Part shown: one piece after another, positions 7,988 through 18,304 of the stretch
Layout of the letters: the number at the start of each line of letters is the position of its first letter
Numbering within the stretch: the stretch's first letter is position 1
NCBI GenBank assembly: GCA_000949895.1
Contig: JWIT01000017.1
Location: 1 to 64,000 of the forward strand
Origin: Agrobacterium arsenijevicii
Lineage (GTDB): Bacteria > Pseudomonadota > Alphaproteobacteria > Rhizobiales > Rhizobiaceae
Direction: 5' to 3'
Length of the DNA: 64,000 nucleotides
Program-made: the position numbers and the translations under genes
Notes under the pieces: model-generated
The model's database searches: none
What the model was told of the DNA's origin: nothing
What the model saw: only the letters and a program-made list of their open reading frames with translations

Positions 7988-10900
7988 ATGATGGACGACA
8001 AGACGACGAGCGCGTCGGCAGGGCTGGCAGGGTACGACTACCAGGTGGATGTCTCGATCTACCTTGCGCTCGACCTCATGCTCGTGCGGAAGCGACTTGA
8101 CGCGATCACGCTAGAACCCGCCAACCACGAGGACCTCGCCGCCGACCTCAAGGACGAAACCCAACTCTCGGCCGCGACTCGCATTATGATCGGGGGCTAT
8201 CCGCTTATCGTCCAGGCCAAGCTTCGCCATGGCGAGCCGTGGTCGGACACCGACCTCGAAACCCTTCTGACCAAGGGCAAGAAGCGCAAATCCCCCAGCA
8301 TCCTTTTGACCGAGGACACGACGCTCCGATATCTGCTTGTCACAAGCGCCGCCACCAAGGGTGTAGCCCGTGGTCTGCGGATGGGTTCGGTCGGCGGTGC
8401 GTGGCCTGCGAAGCTTCCGACTGAGATTGGATCGCGGCTTCCTGGCTTGGATGGCCGCGTTGCCGTTCTCGACGGCTTAGATGAAGCCAAGCTTGATGGT
8501 CAGATCCGCGACCTTCTCCAAACGACCTGTAAGGTACCGCTGACCCATATCCCCAACTGTATCAAGAAACTGCGGTCCGTCGCTCTCGAACACATGCGTA
8601 ACGGCCCCAGCGTCTGGATGCGCGACGCTCTGGAGAAGACCATTACCGCCTTTGGAGGCTATTTGACCACGGCACCCGAGGTTGGATTTTTCGTAAAGCC
8701 GACAAACTGGAGCGAGCTGCAGAAAAAGCTCGCGACACGGTACGGCGTGATCATCACCGGCAGTTCTGGAACCGGCAAGACGACGGCTGCGGAAGTTCTG
8801 CTCGACGAACTACGCAGCGCTCCTAATGGAGCGTTCAAGGTGATCCGCGTGACAGGGGGACCCGAACAGGTCTGGAAGTCGAAGGAGACCGGCCGCGTTG
8901 TCTTTATGATCGAAGATCCCTGGGGCAAGTACCGTTACCACCCCGAGCAAGGTGCCTGGAACCGAGACCTTGACCGCATGCTGAACGACGCGCATGCCGA
9001 CCGTCAGTTCATCGTCACCACCCGGTCTGATGTCCTCAAGGAAAGCGGTGAGCGGCTTTCAGGGCGATGGCTTGTCCCACTGGAGACGCAGCATTACGGA
9101 CAGCGCGAACGCTTCCGTCTGTTCGACAACCAGGTCCGGCTACTGCCCGAGGACCTTAAGGCTCCGGTAGACGCGCACCGCGACTTGACCCTCGGGCGGC
9201 TCGAAAGTCCGTACGAGATCCAGAAGTTCTTCGACGGGCTCGCTGACGACCGGTTGCCCGACGAGACCGTGCCAACCTTCATTCATCGCTGCCTCGGTCG
9301 CGCTCACGTCGACGCGATAGAGGATACCATTGTTGATCAGGTCGAGGATCGCCAGGATACGCTTCCGGCGATCGCCGTCTGGGGGCTTCTGAAGGCGCTG
9401 CCGCGCCTTTCCTGGGAAGTGGTCCCACAGCTCGCGGACGCGATCGGCTCAACTGACCTGGAACTCGAGGATAAGATCGTCCCTTTGATCCGGTTTATGG
9501 CCGCAGGGCGTAACCTGCGTCAGCCGAACGATGTGCTGAGCTACTACCACCCACGCGTCGAGGCGGGGTTGGAGCGGATCATCAAAAAACATGGCGGTCG
9601 TGCAGCTCGTCTCCTGGGCGTCATGGTCGATGTGCTGATTGCCGTCGATAGTCACGATGGCGCCGACTGGGGCCACGAGGCGGCGACGCGCCTCGTCCAG
9701 GGCGCCAAGAACGATAGCGTTCGGGTAACGGTAAGCTCGGGCGCTCAAGCGGCGATCGACGCTTTTGTTCGGACCCGGTTGCTAACGGATTCTGACACCC
9801 TGCAAACTGACCTCAAATTGGCGGCCGACATCGGTTCGCCTACGGATACGATTACGCTTTTCGCGCGCTGGTTCGGCGCACGTGGAGAGACGTTCGGTTT
9901 GCTTCAGAACTGGCGCGAAACGCCCGTCAGCGAGGCGGATGCCTCCCGCATGGCGGCCGATCTCGATGTTGGCGTCGTAGCAGGGCGCGTTGTTCGCGAG
10001 ACTTTGGCACGGACGCACGATGATTTCCCGGACGATTTCGCCGAGCGCATCGCGGTCGTGGCCGGCCCGCAAACTGACGCCTTCAGGGACGCAGCATTAC
10101 GGATGGTTGGCTTCGGCTACGAAACCAATGCCAACGTGGTCGGCAAGGGCGCCCTGATCGATTTCGCTGGGTTCGAAACCGTGGTCGATGCGGCGATCGA
10201 CGTAAACATCCACCTGCGCGGCGACGACGATGGATCGGTCTGGCTTGAAATTCGCAACGGCGAACACAGCGAAGGCTACGCCGAGCATCTCGCCGACATG
10301 CATCACGATGACGGCGACACGGCCGACAACTTCATCCGACTCTACGTCGCAGAATTACGCCGACGGTCGGGTTGGAGCGCCATCGTCGCGCGCCCCCGCT
10401 CGACGGAGCTAGTCTGGGGCTGGATCCAGGTACTCGGCGACGACGGCGTCGTCCCGCAGGAAGGCGAAATGGTTGGCCTAGCCGACGCCGTCAGCGGGCA
10501 TCGTCTTGACGCGCGTTTCTGGGACATGGTGCGCAACAAATGGTCGGCGGACCTCGGCTCACGACTGCACGATTATCTCAAGACGCCTGGCCTAGGCGAG
10601 GATACGCGCCACGCTGTCCTGAAGACCATGATCGTGCACGAACCGGCGAAGGGATTCGCGTGGATCCAGGCGATGGCGACGGTCGAGGATCTGCACGACG
10701 TCCTACGGGTAATGACCGATCTGCGCGCATTGGCGAATGGTTACGAGCTCAAAGTCGAAATTCCGGCCTTCGCGGCAGCCGCGCTTAACCAAGCTGGCCC
10801 TTACGCACCGTTGGCTCGGGCAGTGCTCGAAGAAACCCCATATGCCCTATCGCCGACCGAGATCAGTCAGTTGGAAGCCCTAGACGCCGCCGCCAGCCCT

Positions 10901-11968
10901 GACTTGCAGCTCGAACGAGCCCGCCTCCTTGCAGCAGCGGGGCGGCCGGTCCGAACCTATGTGGAAAGCCTGCTGTCGACGGCAGGCAATGAACGCGAGG
11001 ACATTCAGCGTGCTACGACCGCGCTCTCAGTCGCGGATGCGCAGGGACTGGCGGACATCGTTGAAGGTGCGCTGAAGCATCGGTTCGCTGATGTCAGGCG
11101 CGACGGACTGCGCGCGATTGCGACCGGCCTTGTCGCACCGCTTCCCGCAGACATCCTGGCGATGGCGCACGACAGAGGAAGCGGAGTGCGCAAGGAGGTT
11201 GTCGAAACCCTGGGCGCAAAACCCCATGCCGCACATCAGGCAACCCTCATTGGTCTGACCGAGGACAACTGGACACGCGCCGAAATCTACTACGGCGAGG
11301 AGGCGAGCTATCCCATCGCTGTCGCTGCAGCCAAGTTGCTGAGCCAGCAAGCCCCGATTTTTGCCGACGCGATCGAGACTCTATTAGCGCGAGCCGCTGT
11401 GACAAGCGATTCCGAACTGCGCGACGCATTGCTGATGGCGGTCGCCAAGCAGGGTGATTTCGCTGGACGCGATCGACTGGCGGACATGGCGCTCGAGATC
11501 GGGCGACCGGCATTGCAGGCGGCCGCCGCTGAGGCCCTTTTCCTTGCCGGTGATCGGTCACCGAACCGCGCCGCTCGTTTCGAGCAACGTCTTCTATCCG
11601 GTCGTGCGCCGAACGTGGCGATCAGCATGGCGCTGGCGATGGGCTCGACGGGCGAAAAGACGGCTGTCCTGCCGCTCGCCCGCACGCTCTACATGAACCC
11701 AGATCGGTCCGCCCTCGTCGTCCCGCTCCTGTTCGGCGCTCTCTTTGGGGAGGAGGGCCTCGCTGACGCTATCGCGACACTCTTGCCCGATGAAATACGC
11801 GAGCGCCTCGCTCTCGCCTTCCACGGCGACACCTTGGCGCCGAGGACACTTCTTGACCCGCTGGGTGACTTTAGGTTCAGAGGCTCAGTGATCAACCGTT
11901 TGCACAATTTCTTTGAGCCCAAGCCCAAAGAGCCAATACCCGTTTTCAATAAAGGTTCAGTGGGTTAG
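7988..11968 (+). CDS. Avs-like protein: nuclease-type N-terminus, nSTAND NTPase, long repeat sensor
   Basis: 1326 residues. Residues about 1-110 match the Cap4/DUF4297-type nuclease layout: a GYDYQ start, acidic positions in EPANHED, then a VQAK motif, giving a D/E...QxK active site. An NTPase follows with Walker A GSSGTGKT near 257-264 and an IEDPWG motif near 306, characteristic of nSTAND3-type STAND ATPases. From about 500 to the end it is helical repeat, Ala/Leu rich, the usual ligand-sensing part. Avs proteins recognise phage proteins, oligomerise and cut DNA. It is 142 bases downstream of HerA but has its own start site; probably an independent one-gene system. Confidence 0.85.
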   Translation: MMDDKTTSASAGLAGYDYQVDVSIYLALDLMLVRKRLDAITLEPANHEDLAADLKDETQLSAATRIMIGGYPLIVQAKLRHGEPWSDTDLETLLTKGKKRKSPSILLTEDTTLRYLLVTSAATKGVARGLRMGSVGGAWPAKLPTEIGSRLPGLDGRVAVLDGLDEAKLDGQIRDLLQTTCKVPLTHIPNCIKKLRSVALEHMRNGPSVWMRDALEKTITAFGGYLTTAPEVGFFVKPTNWSELQKKLATRYGVIITGSSGTGKTTAAEVLLDELRSAPNGAFKVIRVTGGPEQVWKSKETGRVVFMIEDPWGKYRYHPEQGAWNRDLDRMLNDAHADRQFIVTTRSDVLKESGERLSGRWLVPLETQHYGQRERFRLFDNQVRLLPEDLKAPVDAHRDLTLGRLESPYEIQKFFDGLADDRLPDETVPTFIHRCLGRAHVDAIEDTIVDQVEDRQDTLPAIAVWGLLKALPRLSWEVVPQLADAIGSTDLELEDKIVPLIRFMAAGRNLRQPNDVLSYYHPRVEAGLERIIKKHGGRAARLLGVMVDVLIAVDSHDGADWGHEAATRLVQGAKNDSVRVTVSSGAQAAIDAFVRTRLLTDSDTLQTDLKLAADIGSPTDTITLFARWFGARGETFGLLQNWRETPVSEADASRMAADLDVGVVAGRVVRETLARTHDDFPDDFAERIAVVAGPQTDAFRDAALRMVGFGYETNANVVGKGALIDFAGFETVVDAAIDVNIHLRGDDDGSVWLEIRNGEHSEGYAEHLADMHHDDGDTADNFIRLYVAELRRRSGWSAIVARPRSTELVWGWIQVLGDDGVVPQEGEMVGLADAVSGHRLDARFWDMVRNKWSADLGSRLHDYLKTPGLGEDTRHAVLKTMIVHEPAKGFAWIQAMATVEDLHDVLRVMTDLRALANGYELKVEIPAFAAAALNQAGPYAPLARAVLEETPYALSPTEISQLEALDAAASPDLQLERARLLAAAGRPVRTYVESLLSTAGNEREDIQRATTALSVADAQGLADIVEGALKHRFADVRRDGLRAIATGLVAPLPADILAMAHDRGSGVRKEVVETLGAKPHAAHQATLIGLTEDNWTRAEIYYGEEASYPIAVAAAKLLSQQAPIFADAIETLLARAAVTSDSELRDALLMAVAKQGDFAGRDRLADMALEIGRPALQAAAAEALFLAGDRSPNRAARFEQRLLSGRAPNVAISMALAMGSTGEKTAVLPLARTLYMNPDRSALVVPLLFGALFGEEGLADAIATLLPDEIRERLALAFHGDTLAPRTLLDPLGDFRFRGSVINRLHNFFEPKPKEPIPVFNKGSVG

Positions 11969-12081
11969 TCAGTGCAATCACCCGCCCCTACCCGTGCAAC
12001 CCGGACCGGCCGGCCGGATTGGCGGCTGGTCCTCGGCGCTAGTGTCGCATTTCTTACTTTTCCCGGAAAGGTGTCGCGTCC

Positions 12082-12867
12082 CTAGTTCGAAAGCCGATCG
12101 CCCAAACGGTTCAGGTTTAGTTGCTGCAAGAACTCGCGCGCACGCTTGCTGGCTTCCGCTGGTGAAATAGTTCCTTCCGCCGTTGTCGTCGGGATGAATG
12201 CAAAAGTCAGCTGGTCCGTGTCCTGATGGGATAGCTTCCCAAGCTTTCCAGGGCCTTCGAAGGTCGCAACCTTCCAGGTCGGACCAGTAGCATTAACGTC
12301 ATAATAGACATCGAACGAGACGTAGCCGCCGAAATCCTTCGTCTCCGCCAGTTCCCGATACCTAGTCGTCATCGCAAGCTCGGCCATCTTACGAATGCCA
12401 AGGTCTCCGGCAAGGTTGGTGTCTGCCAGCGGACACGCGCCAAATTCACCATTTTCATGATACTTCGCCAAGAGCTCAGGCATAGAGAATGACAGTCTCT
12501 CCGCGAAATTCTGCTTGCGCGTCCTGCTAACCTTGAAGCCGGTATTGATCGACAGGACATCGCTTCTAATGAAGTTCAGGTTCGGGGTCAGTTCGCCGGT
12601 CTCCGTGACGAGCAGGGACAGATCTACCACAACCTGATAGTTGCCATCACGGATTGAAGTCACGTTGTCGAACGGCGTCCAGTTCGCAGGGTCAGAGCGC
12701 CGAGGTTTGTCGCGGACGAGATCGACCAGTTCACAAACGATACGCCGTTCGATCGAGGCAACTGTAGGAGCACCATTGATTTTACCGACGTCAAAGTTAG
12801 GTGCAACACACCCGGACGTGACGATTGGCGCAACGATGGCTACGAGAGAGGCGACGCGGTAGCTCAA
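12082..12867 (-). CDS. probable lipoprotein, unknown
   Basis: 261 residues from a TTG start preceded by GGAG at about 7 bases. The N-terminus is a short lipoprotein signal ending in the lipobox VTSGC, so the mature protein would be lipidated at Cys20 and membrane anchored. The remainder is strand-rich with no known catalytic motif. It ends convergently with the Avs-like gene and lies 17 bases after the small gene at 12885-13136, forming a two-gene operon opposite the phospholipase D-like gene. Similar lipoproteins often serve envelope roles or as immunity partners; no function can be assigned. Confidence 0.7.
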   Translation of the reverse strand: MSYRVASLVAIVAPIVTSGCVAPNFDVGKINGAPTVASIERRIVCELVDLVRDKPRRSDPANWTPFDNVTSIRDGNYQVVVDLSLLVTETGELTPNLNFIRSDVLSINTGFKVSRTRKQNFAERLSFSMPELLAKYHENGEFGACPLADTNLAGDLGIRKMAELAMTTRYRELAETKDFGGYVSFDVYYDVNATGPTWKVATFEGPGKLGKLSHQDTDQLTFAFIPTTTAEGTISPAEASKRAREFLQQLNLNRLGDRLSN

Positions 12868-12884
12868 TTTCGATCTCCGCCCGG

Positions 12885-13136
12885 TCAGATGTTGCAGTTA
12901 CCGGGGCGCCATTTGGCAAATCCAGCATTGCGGGCCTCGAGTTCGCGATCGACAAAGTCGCATTCACCCTTGGTAAGATGCCGGCATTGATCGGGGTTGC
13001 CATATGTGACCGCGGTGCAGGCCCCGGACGGGCTATGCGTGTGTGGGGTAAGTCCACCCTCGCCTTCGCGTCCTTTGCCTTTCGCGGATTCGAATATTCT
13101 CTCGAGCTCTTGCTCGGAAATCTGAACCTGTGACAT
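12885..13136 (-). CDS. small Cys-containing protein, unknown
   Basis: 83 residues from the ATG at 13136, which follows a GGGGGA ribosome binding site; a TTG four codons earlier is also open. The N-terminus is a charged helix (EQELERIFESAKGKG) and the second half carries four Cys with His (CTAVTYG, QCRHLTKGEC, GNCNI), suggesting disulfides or a metal site. No signal peptide. First gene of the two-gene unit with the lipoprotein and divergent from the phospholipase D-like gene. Function unknown. Confidence 0.6.
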   Translation of the reverse strand: MSQVQISEQELERIFESAKGKGREGEGGLTPHTHSPSGACTAVTYGNPDQCRHLTKGECDFVDRELEARNAGFAKWRPGNCNI

Positions 13137-13425
13137 CTGTTCCCCCAACCAATCCCTAAACGGAAATTAACTGTTCGTTTTTAGGTTGCAAGTGGTAATC
13201 TGAAGATCAATCGAAGCTGGCATGGGGAGTCGAGAAGTTTTCCTCACTCCGATAATCGACAGAACCGTCGAAACATATGATGTAGATGAGCTTCAAGGTG
13301 GTCGAATTTCGAGCGGACATTATGGATCCATTCCGCTTTTGACCTGCCGACCTAGGCTTGCAATTTCAGCCTTGCGTGTGACACGGGATAGTAGCAATCT
13401 TTGCTCAGGCCGGGGGGACCAGAGT

Positions 13426-15405
13426 ATGAGCAAGATTACGTCTGCGCATGCCTATGTAAACAACGAAGTTGCCTTTATCGCCTGGGACATCGACGCGAAA
13501 ATTCCGGGTTGCCTCGGCTTCGAGGTCGTTCGGGTTTATCTTGATGCGAATGGCGCGGTAGCCAAAAAGGCCGACGGTACTGACGATCGCGTAACCTGCG
13601 CGGCTTGGGTCGCGTTCAAGGGGCAGCGGAACCCTCACTGGCTTCCGCAAACCACATCGATATGGCCGATCCAAAAGCTCTCCTGGCGAGATCTCACCCT
13701 TCGGAAACGTAGAGATGCGATGGCACGGAGGCCCGACGACGTTCGGGTCCGCTACGAAATCCGCCCTCTTGGCGATTTGGCACCCGGCCTGGATCCGGCG
13801 TCCGACCCTACACCCATGGTAGTCACCGTGACCAAGCGTGATGCGGAGGGCAAACCTGTAAAAGACGCAACAGGCGCAGTCGAAAAGATCTCCGCCAAAG
13901 CCTATGCAGGCAAACCGCGTCCCCTTGGCTATCTTGGCCCCCCGGTTGCCACCAATCCGGTTCATGTCACTAGAAAGCGCGGGAAGTTCGAGTCGACGTT
14001 CACGAACGGTATTCTCGCAGCGCAATGGCTTCGCAACATTCTGCTCGAAGATGGCGTCAAAGAACCCAATGAGTTGATCGACATGATTTCCGATCCGAAC
14101 AACGGCATCCGGAAATACCTGGCCGGCGATGTCCTGCCCATGCTGCGGGAGTATCTGGCCCAGGACGGTCAATTCCTGATCGGCCTCTACGAGCTCGAAG
14201 ACAGAGAGCTTGTCGATCTCCTTCTCGCCAACAAAGCAAAGATACGCATCATCCTGGCAAACACTGCCGAAGAGAAGGGTGTCTGGGACGTCCGCAACAG
14301 TGACGCGCGTCAAAAGCTTATTGCGGCCGGCATCGACATTCAGCACCGGATGTTCAACAACCAAACCCAGATTGGACACAACAAGTTCGTGGTGCACATC
14401 CCGAAAACCGGGACCGACCGCAGTGTGTTCACCGGTAGCACCAACTGGACCTCGACCGGTGTGGCAGGTCAGTCGAACAACGCCTTGATCGTTCACGACG
14501 ACAAGGTTGCCGGTGTCTATGCGGATTATTGGCAGCGCATGTTCGATGACAGGATCGAGGTGCCGTCTGAATTCGGAACGGCGATGTCGAAGAACCAGCA
14601 GGGCAAGAAGTTTCGGAAGGACAACGAGACGCCACACTCAATACCTTTGGGATCGGGAGCAAACGTCGAAGTTTGGTTTTCCCCCAATATGCAAAGTCGC
14701 TCCAAGGGGAAAGCGAAGCCGCCGGATCTTCAGGCCGTCTATCGACGAATGCGGAAAGCGGAAGATGCAATCCTCTTTCTCGCCTTCTACCCCGGACAGT
14801 CGGCGCGCGATTGCATCGTTGGTGAGGCGATCGATATTGGAGTGAACAAAGATCGGCAGTTGATCGTGACAGGCGCAGTTTCAAGCGCACAGGCAATGCC
14901 GAACTATGTTGCCGCGGACAAGAAAGGCACCAAGGACAAAGGCGACGATGATCCAGCTGTGTCTCCTCACACATTCGAGGCAGCGAATGTGACGGTCGTG
15001 CGGGCCTCGCGCATCGACGATCGAAGCCTACTCGCAGACTTCGGCGCTGAAGAGCTCACGGCAAAGAAAGTCGGCGCAATCATTCATGACAAGGTTCTGG
15101 TCATAGACCCCCTCTCCGACGATTGCGTCGTCGTTCTGGGAAGCCACAACCTTGGCTTCAAGGCGTCTTATGCCAATGACGAGAACATGTTGATCATAAC
15201 GGGTGATAAGGCGCTGGCTCAGGCTTACGCTGTCCACATCCTCGATGTCTACGATCACTATCGGTTCCGAGCGGTGGAAGCGCAGCTGAAGAAGGACGGC
15301 AAGAAAGGTTGGTCGGGATTTCTTTCGATCGATGATCGTTGGCTCGATGGGTATGCCGATCGATCAAAAGGTGCGCTAACGCGATATTTCGCGCGGGGAG
15401 CCTGA
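13426..15405 (+). CDS. phospholipase D-family protein with two HKD motifs
   Basis: 659 residues counted from the ATG at 13426, which has a GGGGGA site 6 bases upstream; the longer open frame to 13222 lacks one. Two HxK motifs are seen: HNKFVV at about 318 followed by TGSTNW, and HDKVLVID at about 554 followed by GSHNLG. These are the paired active sites of the phospholipase D/nuclease superfamily. The N-terminal 150 residues are strand rich. No signal peptide. It begins a three-gene run with the EEP-fold protein and the alpha/beta hydrolase. It could be a lipase or a nuclease; the motifs do not discriminate. Confidence 0.85.
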   Translation: MSKITSAHAYVNNEVAFIAWDIDAKIPGCLGFEVVRVYLDANGAVAKKADGTDDRVTCAAWVAFKGQRNPHWLPQTTSIWPIQKLSWRDLTLRKRRDAMARRPDDVRVRYEIRPLGDLAPGLDPASDPTPMVVTVTKRDAEGKPVKDATGAVEKISAKAYAGKPRPLGYLGPPVATNPVHVTRKRGKFESTFTNGILAAQWLRNILLEDGVKEPNELIDMISDPNNGIRKYLAGDVLPMLREYLAQDGQFLIGLYELEDRELVDLLLANKAKIRIILANTAEEKGVWDVRNSDARQKLIAAGIDIQHRMFNNQTQIGHNKFVVHIPKTGTDRSVFTGSTNWTSTGVAGQSNNALIVHDDKVAGVYADYWQRMFDDRIEVPSEFGTAMSKNQQGKKFRKDNETPHSIPLGSGANVEVWFSPNMQSRSKGKAKPPDLQAVYRRMRKAEDAILFLAFYPGQSARDCIVGEAIDIGVNKDRQLIVTGAVSSAQAMPNYVAADKKGTKDKGDDDPAVSPHTFEAANVTVVRASRIDDRSLLADFGAEELTAKKVGAIIHDKVLVIDPLSDDCVVVLGSHNLGFKASYANDENMLIITGDKALAQAYAVHILDVYDHYRFRAVEAQLKKDGKKGWSGFLSIDDRWLDGYADRSKGALTRYFARGA

Positions 15406-15477
15406 TCGTACATTACGCGCCGTGCAGATCGCGTTTCGAAAATGTCGGAAGAATTTTGGGTATTTTTGGAGAAGACA

Positions 15478-16578
15478 ATGAGTTTCGCACTGTTTGCCAC
15501 CACCGCCGCCATCCTCTCCTTCGCGACAGGCTCGTTGGCCGCTGACTTGAAGCTGGGAAACTGGAACATCCAGACGCTGGTCTATGCAGGGGATCCCCAC
15601 ACGGTCTTCCCCGACGACTACGTGCGTAACGCCACTGACTTCGCTGACCTGAAGCGCTGGCGAGACCAGGCGGGCGCGGATGTTTATTTTCTCCAGGAAG
15701 TGACGAGCCCGGCCGCCATCGACGAGGTGTTTCCGACTTCTGAGGGCTGGCAGTACTGCATTAGCGGCCAGTTCTCCAAGGACGAAGCCGCCGGTGCGGG
15801 ACCGGCCTGCACCACTATGGGGATGACCCCGGCAAAGCCTACCGGCCCGACCCGGAGCCAATACACGGCAGTGGCTTGGCGCGCTCAGGCCGGCGTCAAT
15901 GTCGGTCCGGTGGAAGACTACACTGAGCTCAACGTCAAGTCGGTCGACAACGATGGTACCATCCGGGATGTTCGCTGGGGTCTGGACGTTTCCGTGACTG
16001 CGGGGTCGACCACTCTTCGCGTGCTGGTGGTCCATATGAAGTCCGGATGTTTCGATGACCGGGTCAACTTCCGTCTGTTCACAGTAAATCCGGCAACGAC
16101 CCCTCCCGTGAAGGACGCATGCGAAACCCTTGGGCGGCAGATGTATCCTCTGCATGCCTGGATTTCCGCCCGCGAGACCGCCGGGGATGCCTGGATGGTG
16201 GTGGGTGACTTCAATCGGCGCTTCGATGCCGGCGCGGGACGCAACCAGGATGAGGTTCTTCAGGCAGTAACGGCCTACTCTCCGGGAGCGGACGGGCACG
16301 ACCGGGACAACCGGCAGGACATCACCGTTTACCGCGCGCCATACAAGGTGCCATCCACATGCTGGGCGGACACTCTCAATGCACTGCCGGCGACATTTGC
16401 TGACGCTGACGATTACAACATGCTGCCAATCGAATTCTTCCTGTTCGGAACCTCGGCTCGCGCGAAGCTCGATCCAACTTCTGAGCGCCAGTTTGCCTGG
16501 ACACCGTCAACAGCAGCCGACCGGAAACGCCTGTCGGACCACTGCCCGAGTACGATTGCTCTTCATAGCCTGCAATAA
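15478..16578 (+). CDS. secreted endonuclease/exonuclease/phosphatase-fold protein
   Basis: 366 residues counted from the ATG at 15478 (GGAG upstream), which opens a clear signal peptide ending near LAA. The EEP signature follows: GNWNIQ, FLQEV (metal-binding Glu), VVHMKSGC, GDFNRR and a C-terminal SDHCP, the catalytic Asp-His. Such enzymes are DNase I-like nucleases or lipid/phosphoesterases. Secretion plus a phospholipase D-like gene 72 bases upstream and a lipase-like hydrolase downstream suggest an envelope or extracellular function rather than DNA repair. Confidence 0.85.
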   Translation: MSFALFATTAAILSFATGSLAADLKLGNWNIQTLVYAGDPHTVFPDDYVRNATDFADLKRWRDQAGADVYFLQEVTSPAAIDEVFPTSEGWQYCISGQFSKDEAAGAGPACTTMGMTPAKPTGPTRSQYTAVAWRAQAGVNVGPVEDYTELNVKSVDNDGTIRDVRWGLDVSVTAGSTTLRVLVVHMKSGCFDDRVNFRLFTVNPATTPPVKDACETLGRQMYPLHAWISARETAGDAWMVVGDFNRRFDAGAGRNQDEVLQAVTAYSPGADGHDRDNRQDITVYRAPYKVPSTCWADTLNALPATFADADDYNMLPIEFFLFGTSARAKLDPTSERQFAWTPSTAADRKRLSDHCPSTIALHSLQ

Positions 16579-16639
16579 GGCACTGGGAGATCCAACGTAG
16601 CATAAGCCGAAAAGCCGGTAGCGGAGTTGAGGAGGGGAA

Positions 16640-18100
16640 ATGCCAGAAGCGAGGCCGGTCGATCCTGCAGCGGGGCCAAAAGCAAAAAGCCGGGCCGCAG
16701 CGCGGCAGGCTGTCATTCTTGTCCATGGGATGGGCGAACAGATCCCAATGGACACGATAAAAGGCTTTGTCACTTCCTTATCGACGTCCATCGACGAGGA
16801 CGGGCAGATCCAGACTGCTGAGATTTGGAGCAAACCGGACTCCAGAACTGGTTCGCTGGAGTTGCGGCGCCTTACAACTCGAAAATCGAAGAAGGGCGGC
16901 GCGTTCGCGAACGGCGTGCGGACCGACTTTTACGAATTGTATTGGGCGGATCTAACTGCCGGCTCCACCGTCGACCAGCTCGTTGGATGGATTCGTTACC
17001 TGCTTTTCAGGCCCTGGAGCAAAGTGCCGGTTTCCGTCCGCCCGGCATGGCTCGTTCTTTGCGTTCTTTCGTTTTTCGCTTCGGCACTGTTTATGCTCAG
17101 TTTCATCCCTGAAGCGTGCTGGAGAGCATGGTTTCCATCCTGGTTCTCACAGAGCATGGCAATAGGGATCGCGGGTTTCCTCGGGCTTGGAGCACAACAA
17201 CTCGGCACCACAACTTTCGGCCGTGTCGTGAAATACACCAGAGCCGACCCGGTCAATATCGCGGCAAGAGCGGCGGTCCGCGAGCGTGGCCTCGCGCTTC
17301 TTCGAGAGCTACACAAACGCCAAGGCGAAGAAAAATATGACCGTGTCATCGTTGTGGGACACAGCCTCGGATCAATTCTCGCCTACGACCTGCTAAACTA
17401 TTATTGGGCTGAAAGGGAACAAGCACGCGCTTTCGTGGAAGGGAGTGACGCCTTCGGAAAACTTGCAGCAGTTGAAGCTGCGGCTAGGGCACTCCATCTC
17501 GGCGGGTCAGATATTGAGACGAAGAGATCGGCTTTCAGGGTAGCACAAGCAGACCTACGCCGATCGATGTCAGAAGATGCTGTTGATGAGGACGCACGAT
17601 GGCTGATAAGCGACTTGGTTACGTTTGGCAGCCCTCTGACCCATTCGGAATTCCTGCTGGCATCAAGCCAGGACGACCTCCGCCAGCGACAGGCCGATAG
17701 GGAGTTGCCGACATGCCCGCCAATCATAGAAGCCCTCGAAGAATGGCGCGTAGCTGAAGCCGAGAAGCTTGCGCTGCTGCCGCCCGGCTATAAGCCACAA
17801 GCGTTGATGGCCTACCCGAACCGAAACCCCGGAAACATTTGGTCTCTACACCATGCCGCGGTCTTTGCAGTCGTTCGCTGGACGAACATCTTTGACCAGT
17901 CAAAATTCGTTTTATTCGGAGACGTAATTAGTGGCCCTATGCGGAACGCATATGGCATTGGTGTCAGAGACGAAAACCTGGCGGACCTGGATGGCCAATC
18001 GTTCCGGTTTTCCCACACCCGATATTGGCATGCGAAACAGTCGGCGAAACGACAGGCGCTGTTTCGGAGCGTTGTCAATATTTTGGACGAGGATAGCTGA
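16640..18100 (+). CDS. membrane-associated alpha/beta hydrolase (lipase-like)
   Basis: 486 residues with a strong GGAGGGG site. An N-terminal strand with VILVHGMGEQ (oxyanion region) and GHSLGS (nucleophile elbow, Ser) define an alpha/beta hydrolase. Between them are two hydrophobic segments (around LVLCVLSFFASALFML and MAIGIAGFLGLGAQ), so the protein is membrane inserted with the hydrolase in the cytoplasm or periplasm. Candidate Asp/His partners lie in the C-terminal half (LHHAAVF region). It is the last gene of the run with the phospholipase D-like and EEP proteins. The substrate is unknown. Confidence 0.8.
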   Translation: MPEARPVDPAAGPKAKSRAAARQAVILVHGMGEQIPMDTIKGFVTSLSTSIDEDGQIQTAEIWSKPDSRTGSLELRRLTTRKSKKGGAFANGVRTDFYELYWADLTAGSTVDQLVGWIRYLLFRPWSKVPVSVRPAWLVLCVLSFFASALFMLSFIPEACWRAWFPSWFSQSMAIGIAGFLGLGAQQLGTTTFGRVVKYTRADPVNIAARAAVRERGLALLRELHKRQGEEKYDRVIVVGHSLGSILAYDLLNYYWAEREQARAFVEGSDAFGKLAAVEAAARALHLGGSDIETKRSAFRVAQADLRRSMSEDAVDEDARWLISDLVTFGSPLTHSEFLLASSQDDLRQRQADRELPTCPPIIEALEEWRVAEAEKLALLPPGYKPQALMAYPNRNPGNIWSLHHAAVFAVVRWTNIFDQSKFVLFGDVISGPMRNAYGIGVRDENLADLDGQSFRFSHTRYWHAKQSAKRQALFRSVVNILDEDS

Positions 18101-18304
18101 GTTGGCGACCTCTATTGCCCTGCCAATCGAGACGATTTCACCGGAAGCGAGTGATACGGATCAGGCGACTGGCCCTTTTCGGCTTCCGGCGAGGCGAGCT
18201 TTGTCAGAGCACAGAGAGCGTGGTTCCGTCTTGGCGACAAACTTGATCAAGCGACAGGACTACTCCTGTCTCTCACCCGCGCGACACGGCATCGACATCT
18301 TGTA

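Noticed and set aside
13405..14637. 410-residue minus-strand open frame
   Set aside because: Antisense of the phospholipase D-like gene, which has both HKD motifs and a ribosome site.
15376..16299. 307-residue minus-strand open frame
   Set aside because: Antisense of the EEP-fold gene with its signal peptide and catalytic motifs.
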